A stretch of DNA of 64,000 nucleotides from Paracoccaceae bacterium. GTDB lineage: Bacteria > Pseudomonadota > Alphaproteobacteria > Rhodobacterales > Rhodobacteraceae. The stretch lies in contig JANSYP010000001.1 in the NCBI GenBank assembly GCA_024742405.1, forward strand, positions 682,001 to 746,000. The letters are read 5' to 3'. The notes beneath the pieces were generated by a model, which saw only the letters and a program-made list of their open reading frames with translations, did not search any database and had not been told where the DNA came from. Both the position numbers and the translations under genes were made by a program. The stretch's first letter is position 1; each line of letters opens with the position of its first letter. Shown piece by piece: positions 8,819-18,828 of the stretch.

Positions 8819-9748
8819 TACTGGCCGACTTCCTCGTGGACACGTGTGGACCCCAGGTGCTGCCGGATGCCTATGTCCTGCCTCAGCATGTCGGGAGGTG
8901 TGATCTTGAGCGCAGCCACGGCCACTCGGAGTTTGCCCAGTCTTTCGTAGACGGCATTTGTCACCCCGCAGATCGCTTGGTCGGAAGCGTCACAGTTGGC
9001 GATCACGCGGGTGCCGAAGCTGACCGATTGCCCGGGACCGCACATGTCAGGATGTGCATCGGCGGGTATGGTAAACTGGGCGAGGCCGGCGATCACTTCT
9101 TTCATCTTGGCAAGCCCGTCGTCGGAGATCGGCAGCAGGCGCAGATCCCGCGAAGACCCCATATCCATGATGACACCGGTGGGAAATTCACGTCGCCTGG
9201 AAGAAGCCATCGAGCTGGCCATCCTTCATCATGTTCACCTGGTCGGACATCGACGCGAAGTTGACATGGTCCAGATCATCACAGTCGGGATCGACTGTCG
9301 ACAGCACGAGACGCGCAAGTTGCGCGGCGGTGTTTCCTCTTGGGGTGACAGCCAGACGCTTACCTTCAAAACCGTTGGATCAGGCCATGTCGGTGTCGAC
9401 GATTGCGGCCTGAACGTCCGGCAGATAGAGGTGGGCGACATTGCAGATCCTCTCCATCGGTTCGGTGAATGGCTCGCGTCCCGTAGTCGCGTGTGCTGCC
9501 GAGATCGTGTTGCTCATCTCCAGGAAGGCCTGGACGATCGAGATCACCTTGATGTTCGCCAAGCCACCACAAGGGCCCACCCGAATCGAGAATTCGTCGT
9601 TGAGGCCTTCGACGGTAGATTTGATTGCGCCGCCGGTCGGACACCAAAAGCCGCGGGGGCTGCCCGTGACAAAGACCAAGTTTTCGGTCTGGGGCGTCAA
9701 TGCCGTCAGCGCGTCTGTTGAGCCAAGTGCAAGCAGGATGCTGTTCAT
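8818..9748 (-). pseudogene. TAXI-family TRAP transporter substrate-binding protein, frameshifted
   Basis: It starts at 9748 (MNSILLALGSTDALTALT) behind a GGAG site. The N-terminal piece holds VFVTGSPRGFWCPTGGAI and VGPCGGLANIKVIS, the hallmark of TAXI solute receptors. The C-terminal piece, in another frame, holds SVSFGTRVIANCDASDQAI and VTNAVYERLGKLR, ending EEVGQ. The frame changes between about 9220 and 9380, and the total is a little short. No normal signal peptide is readable. Its partner permease is the decayed fused TRAP gene immediately upstream. Confidence 0.78.
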
Positions 9749-11321
9749 GTCGCTCGCTCCTTTTTTTTGGCTGGGTTTGTTGCACGTGTTGTCTTGGTCG
9801 CCGCATCGCTCCGTGCTTTGTTGCGTTGCATCCAGTAGGCGATGCAGGCGAGCGTCAGCCCTGACGCATCGGAAAGGGCGCATTGGTAGATCATGAGCAT
9901 CGCGGTGCTCATCAGGATGACGCGCTCCGGCAGACCCATGCGGCGGGTCAGACAACCGTGCAGACCGGCAGCGAGGACAGCGCGCCCGGAATGGCGGTGA
10001 CAGTCGCGGCCACAATCTCGAACGTTGTACCCTGCAGGATCAGGGCCGGGCTGTAGACGAACATGACGTGGACGATGTAGCCGGTCGGACCCGGTTTGAA
10101 GGCGGCGCTGGATGCGAGCCAGAGCTTGGCGCCTGAGAGCGCGTTCGCCACAAAAGGACCGATGGCCACGGGCGGCGCGATGGCCGACATGATCACAAAG
10201 TAGAACGTGAGGAGATGTGCCACCTCCAGCGTCACGCCCGCATTGATCAATACCGGGATCGGCAACGGGCTCTGCACAATGTGGGCTCGCGTTGTCGACA
10301 GGGCTGTATCTGCCGAACGTGGTCGCGATGATGACAAAGAAGGGAATGATCCGGTGTCCGCGGTCCCGCAGCACGGCGGCGTCGCGGGGGGCCTGGTCCT
10401 CCAGGCCGCTCAGACCCTGGCGCTTGGCCTCGAAATGGATGGCCAGGACCACGCTGACGGAAAAGAGCGTCGCTGGGATCAGCGCGATCAGCATGACGCC
10501 GAGATACGCAAAGCCTATGATCTCGGCCATCACGAACGCTTTGGCGCCCATAACCGGCGGCATGATCTGACCGCCGGTCGAGGAAACGGGCTCGACGGAA
10601 CCCGCGAAAGCCGGCCGGTAGCCCAACCGCTTCATCGGGGGATCGTCTAGCTCCCGGTGGTCATTATGTTGGCCACGGCGGTTCCCGAGATCGAACCGAA
10701 GAGAGCTTACAAGAGGCGGGCCCCCGTCGTCCGTACTGCAATGGCAGATGCGAATTCGATGAGGACTCGGCCGGTGCCCAATCGTTCGGCCATGGCGCCG
10801 AAAAGAACCAGATAGGTCGCCGACACGTTCAGGGGGATGCCGAAGATCCCTTCGGTCTTCAGGTGCATGACGTCCGCGGTGTAGCCCAGTGTCAGCTCAC
10901 GCGTGCCGACTGCGGAAAGGATGAACGCCACAGCCGTCAGAGGCAGTGGCGCGCTATGCGTGCGCCGGCAGGCTTCGAGCACAAGGAATGTCAGTGTAAC
11001 CGCGAGTCAGAACTGCGACCGCGACGGCGGATCGACAAACTGGACCCGCATGTAGAGCGTTTCCTGATCGTAGATCAAATAGCCGACCGTCGCGAGAGAC
11101 GCTGCTATGAAGAGCAGACCCAGCACTTGCGCCGACCGCGACACATTCGAAAATTCGGGAACCAGCAAAACGATGAGAACGAGCGCAAAAACCGGATCCG
11201 TGCCGCGGAAAACATACGGTTCACACGCACCGAAAAGAACCACGTAGACTTGGAAAGCCGTGATCGCAAAGACAAGCGCAAGAATAGTCGCGCGAAGAAC
11301 GCTGACCCTTCCGATGGTCAT
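9745..11321 (-). pseudogene. TRAP transporter fused permease (DctQM type), decayed
   Basis: Membrane-protein pieces lie in several frames. At 11321-11007: MTIGRVSVLRATILALV with VLLVPEFS. At 10982-10707: GYTADVMHLKTEGIFGIPLNVSATYLVLFGA. At 10635-10390: FAGSVEPVSSTGGQIMPPVMGAKAFVMAE, a typical fused-TRAP block. At 10337-10000: HLLTFYFVIMSAIAPPVA. It is interrupted by stops or frameshifts near 10990, 10660, 10340 and 10000. The remaining length, about 525 codons, is shorter than usual for the family, so internal deletions are likely. It pairs with the downstream TAXI binding protein. Confidence 0.78.
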
Positions 11322-11324
11322 CCC

Positions 11325-12242
11325 AAGGCCCTCACAATTCCGATCGTACTAACGGGGAGGATGATGACACTGGCGAGGCCGATCAATTGCAGGACGACAA
11401 ACGGCCTTGCCCCTTTGTGGATCGTTCCGATCTTAGTGCTTTCGGGAGCGATCCTCTAGACGCCGAAGAGAGAGAGTCCAAACGGGGGCGTCGTGAAGCT
11501 GGGCGGGTCATATCGTTTCCGTCTGTCTAGTAGAAAACGAATGAAAAAAGGTCGCGCCGATCAGCACGAACAGGATTGTGGCAGTGACCGTGCGCGTTTC
11601 GTAGATGACCTTGCTCAGCGCGGTCCATGTCAGCTTGCGTGACAGCACGGCCAAGAGCGTCGTGCCAAAAGCGCCAAGCGCGGCTGCTTCGGTCGGGGTG
11701 GCAAGGCCGGTGATGATGGACCCCAGGACCGTCACAATCAACAAGACCGGGCCTGAAAGAGGGCGGAGGCCTTCCCGGACGGCCCGTCAGCCGGCAGTAC
11801 GGTTCCGCCGGATGACCGGCGGCGCAAGATCCGGTCTGAGTCGGGCCAGGATCAGCTCTTAGCCCAAATAGAGAGCGCCCAGGAGCAGACCTGGCGCAAA
11901 GGCAGTCTTGAACAGGTCGCCGACCGAAACCTGCAGCATCGACCCCAGTACCAACATCATGATCGATAGCGGTATGAGGATACCCAAGGTGCCGGAGGCC
12001 GCCACAATACCGGTCAATGCTGTGAGGACGGTACCGAGAAGCGCCACGGCAATAGCCAGTCCGCCATGACGCCAAGATGCGTGAGACTGCCAGCTGCAGC
12101 GTGTTGACCGGCACGCCTCCAACAAAGAGAAAAAAACACCGAGCGCGCCCAGGACGAACGCTACCGGGTGCCCGGAGTAAGTACCGATGATCAGACTGAT
12201 GCCCACCAGGATCGGCAAAAGGTTATACGCCATGATCGGCAC
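11325..12242 (-). pseudogene. TRAP transporter large permease (DctM), decayed
   Basis: The N-terminus at 12242 reads NLLPILVGISLIIGTYSGHP, then VAFVLGALGVFFSL, and breaks. Other frames give GLAIAVALLGTVLTALTGIV, then GTLGILIPLSIMMLVLGSML, ending in a stop at ALYLG. A further block is IITGLATPTEAAALGAFGTT. The far C-terminus is TPPFGLSLFGV, a stop, then ARPFVVLQLIGLA. These are successive DctM landmarks, so the gene has several stops, frameshifts and deletions. It belongs to the DctPQM set, distinct from the fused TAXI permease beside it. Confidence 0.8.
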
Positions 12243-12244
12243 CG

Positions 12245-12660
12245 ATCTGAATCCTCGACGGCGGCGCGCCCAGAAAGATCAAGAAATTCCCTAAAATCAG
12301 GATGGTGCCGAGTGCTACCAGCAACGTGAAACCGACCGGCACAAGCATCTTGATGACTCAACGGCGGGTCAGTCCGTGCTCGTTCGACTGCTCGCCCACG
12401 CGATAGGACAGCTCAAGCAACGGCCAGGATCGATCGAAAACCATGGTTCAAAGCGGGATCAGAAAGACCAAGTCTCCGACACTCTCGACCACAAGCGCGG
12501 TCCGCGGCGAGAAGCGGGATGACAAAACATCGACGCGGACATGGCGATAGTTACACAGCGCGAGATCGCCTGTCGGCGTGAGCAGAACGCCGAACAGATA
12601 CCATGTGCTCCACTTCGGCGACACCGAGCGCGCGAGCGTGCCCTCGGATTAAGGTTGGGG
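12245..12660 (-). pseudogene. TRAP transporter small permease (DctQ), decayed
   Basis: The minus strand translates to GTWYLFGVLLTPTGD, then YRHVRVDVLSSRFSPRTALVVE, then SWPLLELSYRVGEQSNEHGL and IKMLVPVGFTLLVALGT. This is the DctQ pattern (HVRVDV, SxxxGExS, KxxxPxGFxLL). Two in-frame stops are readable, one before TMVFDRSW and one before IKMLVPVG. It lies between the DctP and DctM remnants, the usual dctPQM order. Confidence 0.75.
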
Positions 12661-12696
12661 GCGTCTATTCAGGCCCGGCAGGGAGGACCCGAAGTT

Positions 12697-13215
12697 CGTT
12701 CTAAGGCGCATACCTTATGATATGGGCCTGAAGACGTGTATGCGCCTCATCGGTCAACGGATACTTCTCACGGTTCTCGACCGGCACATCCAACCGAACC
12801 TTGTGGATCTCCTAGATCAGTTCCGGCGGAAACTGGCGCACTTCAACATCGCCATTGGCCTTCATCCGTTCCAGGGCGCCGATCTGACTGGGGATGGTTT
12901 CGGCCATCGTCCGCTGCACCGTGGCACGATAGCCCAGCTTCAACTGTTCTTTGTGATCCTCGGAACACTGGTTCCAAGTGTTTTGATTGATAACCAGCGA
13001 GTTCCACGCCGTCGACCGATGCTCGCCGGGAGAGTAGTAGTACTGTCTCGCGGGCTGGTAGAACTTGTGGCTCTCGTCCAGCAGGGACCCGGCCACCACA
13101 TCGGCCAAGGGCTCCCTCCCAGCTGCTTCCTGCGAAGTCATATGACACCCATGTCCGCATGGTTGCCGAAGTCTTTTAGTTTCAGCGGTACGAGGACCCA
13201 GTCGAAGATCCACGG
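12697..13215 (-). pseudogene. TRAP transporter solute-binding protein (DctP), C-terminal fragment
   Basis: Only the C-terminal half remains: DWVLVPLKLKDFGNHADMGV, then (shifted) YYYSPGEHRSTAWNSLVINQ, TWNQCSEDHKEQLKLGY and VRQFPPELI, an in-frame TAG, then EIHKVRLDVPVENREKYP and a stop. The first half is missing; its place is taken by an amidohydrolase remnant on the opposite strand, so a rearrangement removed it. Together with the dctQ and dctM remnants it formed a complete transporter. Confidence 0.78.
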
Positions 13216-13330
13216 ATGGGAGCGTCAGAGACGGGCTGTCGTGGTTGTACGATCAGATGCAGATCCACGCCCATGATCGTGGCGTTGACGTGCAGTCGAT
13301 CCTCTGCGGTACGCACGATAAGTCTGTTGC

Positions 13331-14095
13331 ATGGACTATCCAGGACATGGGGTTCCATGCCTTCGGGGCAATGGCGTCGTCGCCGATGAGGTAAAGCCCC
13401 GCGAGATGGACGCGTTGCGCGTCGCCGGAATCGTCGATCTGCGGATCAACTATGTTCATGGCGGAGTGATGACCTGGAAGGGCGCGAAGGCGCTTAGTGC
13501 TCAACTGCGCGACCGCGGAACGCACATTCCGATGCTGGCGGATCCGGGCGACCACATAGCGGATCTGGCGGAAGACATTCGGCAGTCTCCTGTTCGCTTA
13601 GTGTTGGACCATCTCGGATGGCCCTAGCTCGCTGCCGGGATCGCCGAACCCGGATTTGATGCTTTACTCGGGTTGGTGGCAGATGGTGCAGTCTGGGTGA
13701 AGATCTCGGGCTGCTTTCGCTTTTGCGACGCGCCCTGTGAGAAAGCGGACGCCGATTTTGCCGCTCATGCCACGGCCAACCCCGAAAGATGTTTTTGGGG
13801 CAGTGAATGGCCCTATCTCACGATGGCTGATGCCGAGACACCTGATCCCGGAAAACTGAGCGACGCGCTGTTTCGCGCCATGCCGGATGAAGCTTTCCGC
13901 CACAGGATCATGGTAGACAACCCCGCAGAGTTGTATGGTTTTGCGCGCCAGCTGGATCTGGAATGTGATTTCGCGCCCGCTCGCGGAAACGGCACGAAGT
14001 CTCCGGAGTATCCTTCGGGTTCGAAGCCCCTTTGCCATGGAGTACTGAACCGATTGATGTCGGCGAGGAGTCCCTCACTGTCGCCACCCGCTTGA
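13331..14095 (+). pseudogene. TIM-barrel amidohydrolase (2-pyrone-4,6-dicarboxylate lactonase-like), stop-interrupted
   Basis: One frame reads LRVAGIVDLRINYVHGG, then LADPGDHIADLAEDI and RLVLDHLGWP, a single in-frame TAG at 13625-13627, then on in the same frame through GLVADGAVWVKISGCFR and ERCFWGSEWPY to DNPAELYGFARQ. HLGWP and GSEWPY correspond to the metal/active-site motifs HxG/FGSDWP of amidohydrolase family 2. The N-terminal third is not readable upstream of 13331, and the frame runs past the normal end near YGF. It is the only plus-strand member of the decayed locus. Confidence 0.75.
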
Positions 14096-14133
14096 TCGAA
14101 CGGGCGGTGCGCGATGTCAGGCCTGTCGCCTGC

Positions 14134-15723
14134 CTAGAACCCCGCGGCTTGCCCATCCTTGCGCGGATCCGAGCCCGCGATGTACCCGCCGCTCGGCAGT
14201 CGGTGAACAAGCTGCGCGCCGCCGAACCCAAATGCGTTGTCTGGTGCCTCGATCTGAATGACATGGCCCAGCTCTCCCAGTCCGGCCAGCAGATCGGAGG
14301 ACATTGTCGGCTCGCAGGCGATTTTCAACCCGTCGATTGCACGCCAGCGCGGCGCATCGGCCGCGCTCTGCACATCCTGGTCCCAAAGCTCTGTCCGCAG
14401 CAGGAGCTGCAGATGCCCCTGCGCCTGGATCGGTCCCCCCATCATCCCAAAGGCCATCAGCGGCACACCGCGCTTCATTGCGAAGCCGGGGATAATCGTA
14501 TGGAACGGGCGTTTGCCGGGCCCCACTTGATTGGGATGCCCTTGCTGAGAGGTGAAGCCGAAGCCCCGGTTCTGAAGCGAAATTCCGGTACCGGGCACAA
14601 CCACGCCAGAACCGAAGCCGGCATAGTTCGACTGGATGAAGCTGACCATCATGCCGGAGGCATCGGCCACACTCATCAACACCGTCCCGCCACGCTTCGG
14701 CGCGCCTGCGCCAAAGTTCTGTGCGCGGGTCATGTCGATCAGACCCGCGCGCTCCTTTAGATAGTCGGGATCGAGCAGAGCCTCTTCGGCCACGTCGGTC
14801 ATGTGCGCGCGATCCGCTACAAACTGATAAAGGTCACAGTAGGCCAGCTTAATCGCTTCGATCTGAAGGTGAACCGCCGCCAGCTCATCGGGGCCATGGT
14901 CGCGGATCGTCGTGTGCTGCAGCATCCCCAACGCCATGAGCGCCGCAATGCCCTGACCGTTTGGCGGAATCTCGTGCAGTTCCACATCATCGAACTTCTG
15001 ACTGATCGTGCCGCACCAATCATTGCTGTGACGGGCCAGATCGTCGACCATCATCGCACCGCCATGGGCCTTTGCAAAGGCCGCGATCTCTTCGGCGATC
15101 TCGCCCTCATAAAAGGCCCGGCCTTTTGTGTCGGCGATGGCCCGCAGAGTGCGCGCCGCACCGGGGTTCCTGAACCTCTCGCCCGGTCTGGGCGCGCGAC
15201 CGCCCGGCATGAAGGTCTCCGCAAATCCGGGCTGGGTGCCGAGCGTGTCGGCGGCCTTTCCCCAAAGGGTGCCGATCACGGGTGAGACAATGAAGCCCTC
15301 ATCGGCATAGCGGATCGCAGGCGCGAGCACCGTGGCCAGCCCGAGACTGCCAAAGCGCTCGGAAAGATCGATCCATGCGCTGACGGCTCCCGGGACCGTT
15401 ACGCTGTCCCAGCCATGCAGGGGCATCCCGCCGGCGAAACGTTCCGGCGTCCAGTCGGCCGGTGCCCGGCCGGAGGCGTTCAGCCCGTGCAACTCCTTGC
15501 CGTCCCAAAGGATGCAAAATGCGTCCGACCCGAGTCCGTTGCCCGTGGGCTCGACGATCGTGAGCGCTGCCGCGGTTGCAATGGCGGCGTCCACCGCGTT
15601 TCCACCCTGCTGCAGGATCGAGAGACCAGCCTGGGTCGCGAGCGGCTGCGAGGTCGCAACGACATTGTCGGCAAGAACCGGTGAGCGTCGCGAGGGGTAG
15701 AAGGGATCATGACGCAGTTGCAT
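14134..15723 (-). CDS. ggt: Gamma-glutamyltransferase family protein
   Basis: About 529 residues from the chosen start (MQLRHDPFYPSRRSPVLADN); an upstream in-frame start at 15780 would give 548. N-terminal Ntn-hydrolase marks: STLQxGGNAVDAAIA-like ILQQGGNAVDAAIATAAAL and GNGLGSDAFCI. The self-cleavage site is GGT in PKRGGTVLMSVADASG, where the Thr becomes the small-subunit nucleophile. FIQSNYAGFGSGVVVPGTGI and MMGGPIQAQGHLQLL follow. There is no signal peptide, so unlike periplasmic GGTs it should act in the cytosol. It overlaps the end of tctA by 17 nt and is the last gene of tctCBA-ggt, suggesting it hydrolyses an imported gamma-glutamyl compound. Confidence 0.85.
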   Translation of the reverse strand: MQLRHDPFYPSRRSPVLADNVVATSQPLATQAGLSILQQGGNAVDAAIATAAALTIVEPTGNGLGSDAFCILWDGKELHGLNASGRAPADWTPERFAGGMPLHGWDSVTVPGAVSAWIDLSERFGSLGLATVLAPAIRYADEGFIVSPVIGTLWGKAADTLGTQPGFAETFMPGGRAPRPGERFRNPGAARTLRAIADTKGRAFYEGEIAEEIAAFAKAHGGAMMVDDLARHSNDWCGTISQKFDDVELHEIPPNGQGIAALMALGMLQHTTIRDHGPDELAAVHLQIEAIKLAYCDLYQFVADRAHMTDVAEEALLDPDYLKERAGLIDMTRAQNFGAGAPKRGGTVLMSVADASGMMVSFIQSNYAGFGSGVVVPGTGISLQNRGFGFTSQQGHPNQVGPGKRPFHTIIPGFAMKRGVPLMAFGMMGGPIQAQGHLQLLLRTELWDQDVQSAADAPRWRAIDGLKIACEPTMSSDLLAGLGELGHVIQIEAPDNAFGFGGAQLVHRLPSGGYIAGSDPRKDGQAAGF

Positions 15724-17224
15724 CGGAGGACCTTTCGGGCGTCTTGTTTTTCTTGAGATGGGTTCGGATTGCCCAGGCAATGGAGAGCACTGCGGCGACC
15801 AGGAAAATCAGGCTGATCGGGCGCGTGACGAAGAGTGTCGGGTCTTCGTCGGTCATCAGTGCACGGCGCAGGTTGGTCTCGGCGATGGGGCCCAGGATCA
15901 CACCCAGCACCAGCGGCGCGAGCGAATAACCCAGAGCGCGTAGCGCATAGCCCGCGATGCCGATGAAGATCAGCAGGTAGAGGTCCGTGACCCGGTTGTT
16001 GAGCGCGAACGTCCCCACCACGCAGCAGACCATCACGACCGGCACGATGAGCCATTTTGGCACTTCGGTGACACGCAGAAAGAGCCGCATGGAACAGACC
16101 GCCACCACGAGCATCATCAGCGATGACACCGCCATGGCGATGAACATGCCGTAGACCAGATCGCCATTGTCCATGATCAGCCGCGGCCCGACCGAGATGC
16201 CATGCACCATCAACGACGCCATCAGGATCGCATCCACCGCCGAGCCCGGGATCCCCAGACCGATCAGCGGGATCAACCCGCCGCCTGCGGTGGCGGAGTT
16301 TCCCGCTTCGGAGGCGACGATGCCCCCGGGCTCGCCCTTGCCGAAAGCCTCCGGTGTCTTGGAGGCCCGTTTGGCCTGATCATAGGCCACGAGGTTGGCA
16401 ATCGAGCCGCCGGCGCCCGGCAGGGCACCTATCAGAACCCCGACCATCGAAGACCGGATCAGGTTCACGGGCCGCATCAGAACCTCGCGCATCACCTTCC
16501 ATGTTTGAAAGTCGATGGCACCGGTCACGAGCGTACTCCCAGAGCGCACCGTTTTCGCATCCTCAACCTCGGAGACAAGCTGCGAGATTGCGAAAATCCC
16601 GATCAGCACGACCAGAAAGGGAAGGCCGGCTTCCAGCGTCTCGATGCCGAAGTCAAAGCGCGGGCGACCCAATAGCGGGTCGGTGCCAACGGTCGACAGC
16701 GCGAGGCCGATGAGCCCTGCGAGCAACCCGCGAATGACGGAGTCGCCCACAAGACTTGCGACGATGGTCAGCGCAAAGACGATGAGCGAAAAATACTCCC
16801 AAGGCCCGAGCTTTACGGCAAAGAGCGCCAGCGGAGGGGCGGCAAAGATCAGCACGATCGTTGAAATCAGCGTTCCGAAAAACGACGCCCAGACCCCGAT
16901 GGAGAGCGCTCTTCCCGGCTCGCCGTTGCGCGCCATGGGAAAGGCATCAAAGGTGGTTGCGACCGAGGAGGGCGTGCCCGGTATCCCGAGAAGCGCGGCA
17001 GAGATCAGCCCGCCGGTGTAGCCGCCGACATAGACCGCGAGCATCACGGCGATGCCTTGTAGCGGCTCCATGGCGAAGGTGAGCGGCAGCGTCAGAACGA
17101 TCGCCATGGTCACGGTAAACCCGGGAATGGCCGCCGCAACGATGCCAGCGATTGATCCGGCCAGCATGTAGGCCAGCGTGGTAAAGGTGAAGATCTGCGC
17201 GGCGCCCGTCAGGAAATCGTCCAT
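15707..17224 (-). CDS. tctA: Tripartite tricarboxylate transporter large permease TctA
   Basis: A 505-residue TctA-family permease with about 11-12 membrane segments. Typical stretches: AAIPGFTVTMAIVLTLPLTF near 32-51, GGYTGGLISAALLGIPGTPSSVAT near 67-90 (the conserved G/P-rich motif) and the repeat copy GLIPLIGLGIPGSAVDAILM near 320. It uses the ion gradient to import the substrate delivered by TctC. The start lies 1 nt after the tctB stop. The operon order tctC-tctB-tctA-ggt implies the cargo may be a gamma-glutamyl compound or a carboxylate rather than citrate itself. Confidence 0.92.
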   Translation of the reverse strand: MDDFLTGAAQIFTFTTLAYMLAGSIAGIVAAAIPGFTVTMAIVLTLPLTFAMEPLQGIAVMLAVYVGGYTGGLISAALLGIPGTPSSVATTFDAFPMARNGEPGRALSIGVWASFFGTLISTIVLIFAAPPLALFAVKLGPWEYFSLIVFALTIVASLVGDSVIRGLLAGLIGLALSTVGTDPLLGRPRFDFGIETLEAGLPFLVVLIGIFAISQLVSEVEDAKTVRSGSTLVTGAIDFQTWKVMREVLMRPVNLIRSSMVGVLIGALPGAGGSIANLVAYDQAKRASKTPEAFGKGEPGGIVASEAGNSATAGGGLIPLIGLGIPGSAVDAILMASLMVHGISVGPRLIMDNGDLVYGMFIAMAVSSLMMLVVAVCSMRLFLRVTEVPKWLIVPVVMVCCVVGTFALNNRVTDLYLLIFIGIAGYALRALGYSLAPLVLGVILGPIAETNLRRALMTDEDPTLFVTRPISLIFLVAAVLSIAWAIRTHLKKNKTPERSSDATAS

Positions 17225-17225
17225 G

Positions 17226-17741
17226 TCAGAGCAGCCCTCTGGGCAGGAAGACGGTGAAAACGTCGGCGAACAGCCAGTTCAGCCCGAAGGAAAAGATAAG
17301 CGCCACGACGGCCGCGATCAGGATCGACTTCGGGCGGCGCGGCATCAGGATCATTTGCAGCGTGAAGAGAAACACAAGGCTCGCAATGGAAAAGCCCAGG
17401 ACAGGGATGGCCAGCAGATAGAGCGTCAGCGCGCCCAGGCTGATGAAGACAAGATATCGGCGGCGGGCCCAGGCAACCGTTTGCTCGGCGAACCGCCCAT
17501 AAGCGCTGCCGGGGATCTTTCGCAGTGCGTCGATGATGGCGATCATGGCCACCAGCGAGATGGCCCCGAAAACGATCTGCGGAAAAGCCCCGGCCCCGAG
17601 ACGCTCGAACCTCGAAGCGGGAATGCCGGTCGCGGCAAAGAACAGCGCAACGGAAGCCAGCAGGATCAGGACGTAACTCAGGAGGCGGGCAATCTCGCCC
17701 GCCTCCCTTGCCCGCTCATTTTCGAGACCGGTCTGGCTCAC
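17226..17741 (-). CDS. tctB: Tripartite tricarboxylate transporter small permease TctB
   Basis: A 171-residue protein with four hydrophobic segments (about 16-34, 45-62, 85-110 in two parts, 130-165). The family pattern includes GIPASRFERLGAGAFPQIVFG in the second quarter. Its start overlaps the tctC stop by 4 nt. It is the poorly conserved small membrane subunit that completes TctABC. Confidence 0.88.
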   Translation of the reverse strand: MSQTGLENERAREAGEIARLLSYVLILLASVALFFAATGIPASRFERLGAGAFPQIVFGAISLVAMIAIIDALRKIPGSAYGRFAEQTVAWARRRYLVFISLGALTLYLLAIPVLGFSIASLVFLFTLQMILMPRRPKSILIAAVVALIFSFGLNWLFADVFTVFLPRGLL

Positions 17742-18685
17742 GGTGCAAGAACCGTCGACAGCGACGTGACCGTTTCGTTGAGGTTGCTGAGGTAGGTGCG
17801 GTAGTCGTCCTGGCCGCGGAACAGCACGTCGGCACCGGCGTTGTTGGTCTGCTCGATATAGGTCGGATCCTGGGACAGTTCTTGAAGCGCCGCCTCGAGC
17901 GCGTCGCGGGCCTCCTGTGGTGCGCCCTTGGGCATGACGATGCCGCGGGTCACGTTCAGTTCCAGATCCTGCCCGCTTTCTGCAAGGGTCGGCACATCCG
18001 GGGTCGCCGCGACGCGCTCGCCCGATCCAACGGCGAGAAAGACCAGATCGCCATTGTCGACGAACTGCTTGGACGAGCTGATATCCCCGATCGCCGCATC
18101 GAGGTTTCCGCCGACCAGGGCTCGGATGCGTTCGCCCGTGCCCTCGTAGCCGACATAGGAAAACTCCAGTCCGAACGCCTGCTCGATCATCGCTGCATGA
18201 AGGTGCGGCACCCCGGCCAGGGTTACGCCCATCGTGATCTCGCCCGGGTTCTCCTTGGCGTAGGCCACGAATTCCTCGAAGTTGCTATAATCCTCGGTCG
18301 GGTGCGCCACGAGGTACTGTGGCGAGGCGGTCATCAGGGCGATGGGATCAAAGTCGTCCCAGTTCAGCTCGGTGATGCCGGTCTCGGAAGCAACCAGTAG
18401 CCCCTCATGAACCTGGCTGATCGTGTAGCCGTCCGCCGCGCGGCGGGACGCCTCGCGCAATCCGACAGTGCCGCCGACGCCGGGCATGTTGATGATCGGC
18501 ATTTCGGCACCGAGGAACGGCTCGATATTTCCCGAGATCAGACGCATCAGCGTGTCGGAGCCACCACCCGGAGACCAGGGCACGATAAATTCGACGGCGC
18601 GGGTCGGATAATCCTGCGCGGCGGCGGGCGCTGCCACCAACGTTGCAGCAGCGAAAAGGGCGGCGAGCCCTGAGCGGAATGTCAT
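17738..18685 (-). CDS. tctC: Tripartite tricarboxylate transporter substrate-binding protein TctC
   Basis: A 315-residue Bug/TctC periplasmic receptor. A Sec signal (FRSGLAALFAAATLVAAPAAAQ, about 3-24) is followed by the classic DYPTRAVEFIVPWSPGGGSDT, where the Gly-rich loop binds a carboxylate. Later marks are NMPGVGGTVGLREA and GGNLDAAIGD. It captures the cargo for TctBA. It is the first gene of tctCBA-ggt and faces a LysR gene across a 143-bp divergent promoter region. Confidence 0.92.
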   Translation of the reverse strand: MTFRSGLAALFAAATLVAAPAAAQDYPTRAVEFIVPWSPGGGSDTLMRLISGNIEPFLGAEMPIINMPGVGGTVGLREASRRAADGYTISQVHEGLLVASETGITELNWDDFDPIALMTASPQYLVAHPTEDYSNFEEFVAYAKENPGEITMGVTLAGVPHLHAAMIEQAFGLEFSYVGYEGTGERIRALVGGNLDAAIGDISSSKQFVDNGDLVFLAVGSGERVAATPDVPTLAESGQDLELNVTRGIVMPKGAPQEARDALEAALQELSQDPTYIEQTNNAGADVLFRGQDDYRTYLSNLNETVTSLSTVLAP

Positions 18686-18804
18686 CTAGCGACTCCATGT
18701 GAAAGGCTTGTGAAAGGCACGGCAGGGCGTTGCCGCTGTCTGTCTGTACAACGCAGATTATCACAAGAAAAACGCAGCCAAAGCGCGGAAAAATTGCAAT
18801 TATT

Positions 18805-18819
18805 TTAAGCTGAGCTTAA
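18805..18819. promoter_or_regulatory. Palindromic LysR-type operator
   Basis: TTAAGC-TGA-GCTTAA is a perfect 6-3-6 palindrome containing the T-N11-A core of LysR-type operators. It lies 9 nt upstream of the lysR ATG and between the divergent lysR and tctC genes, so it probably mediates autorepression of the regulator and control of tctCBA-ggt. Confidence 0.6.
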
Positions 18820-18828
18820 CTTGCTGCG

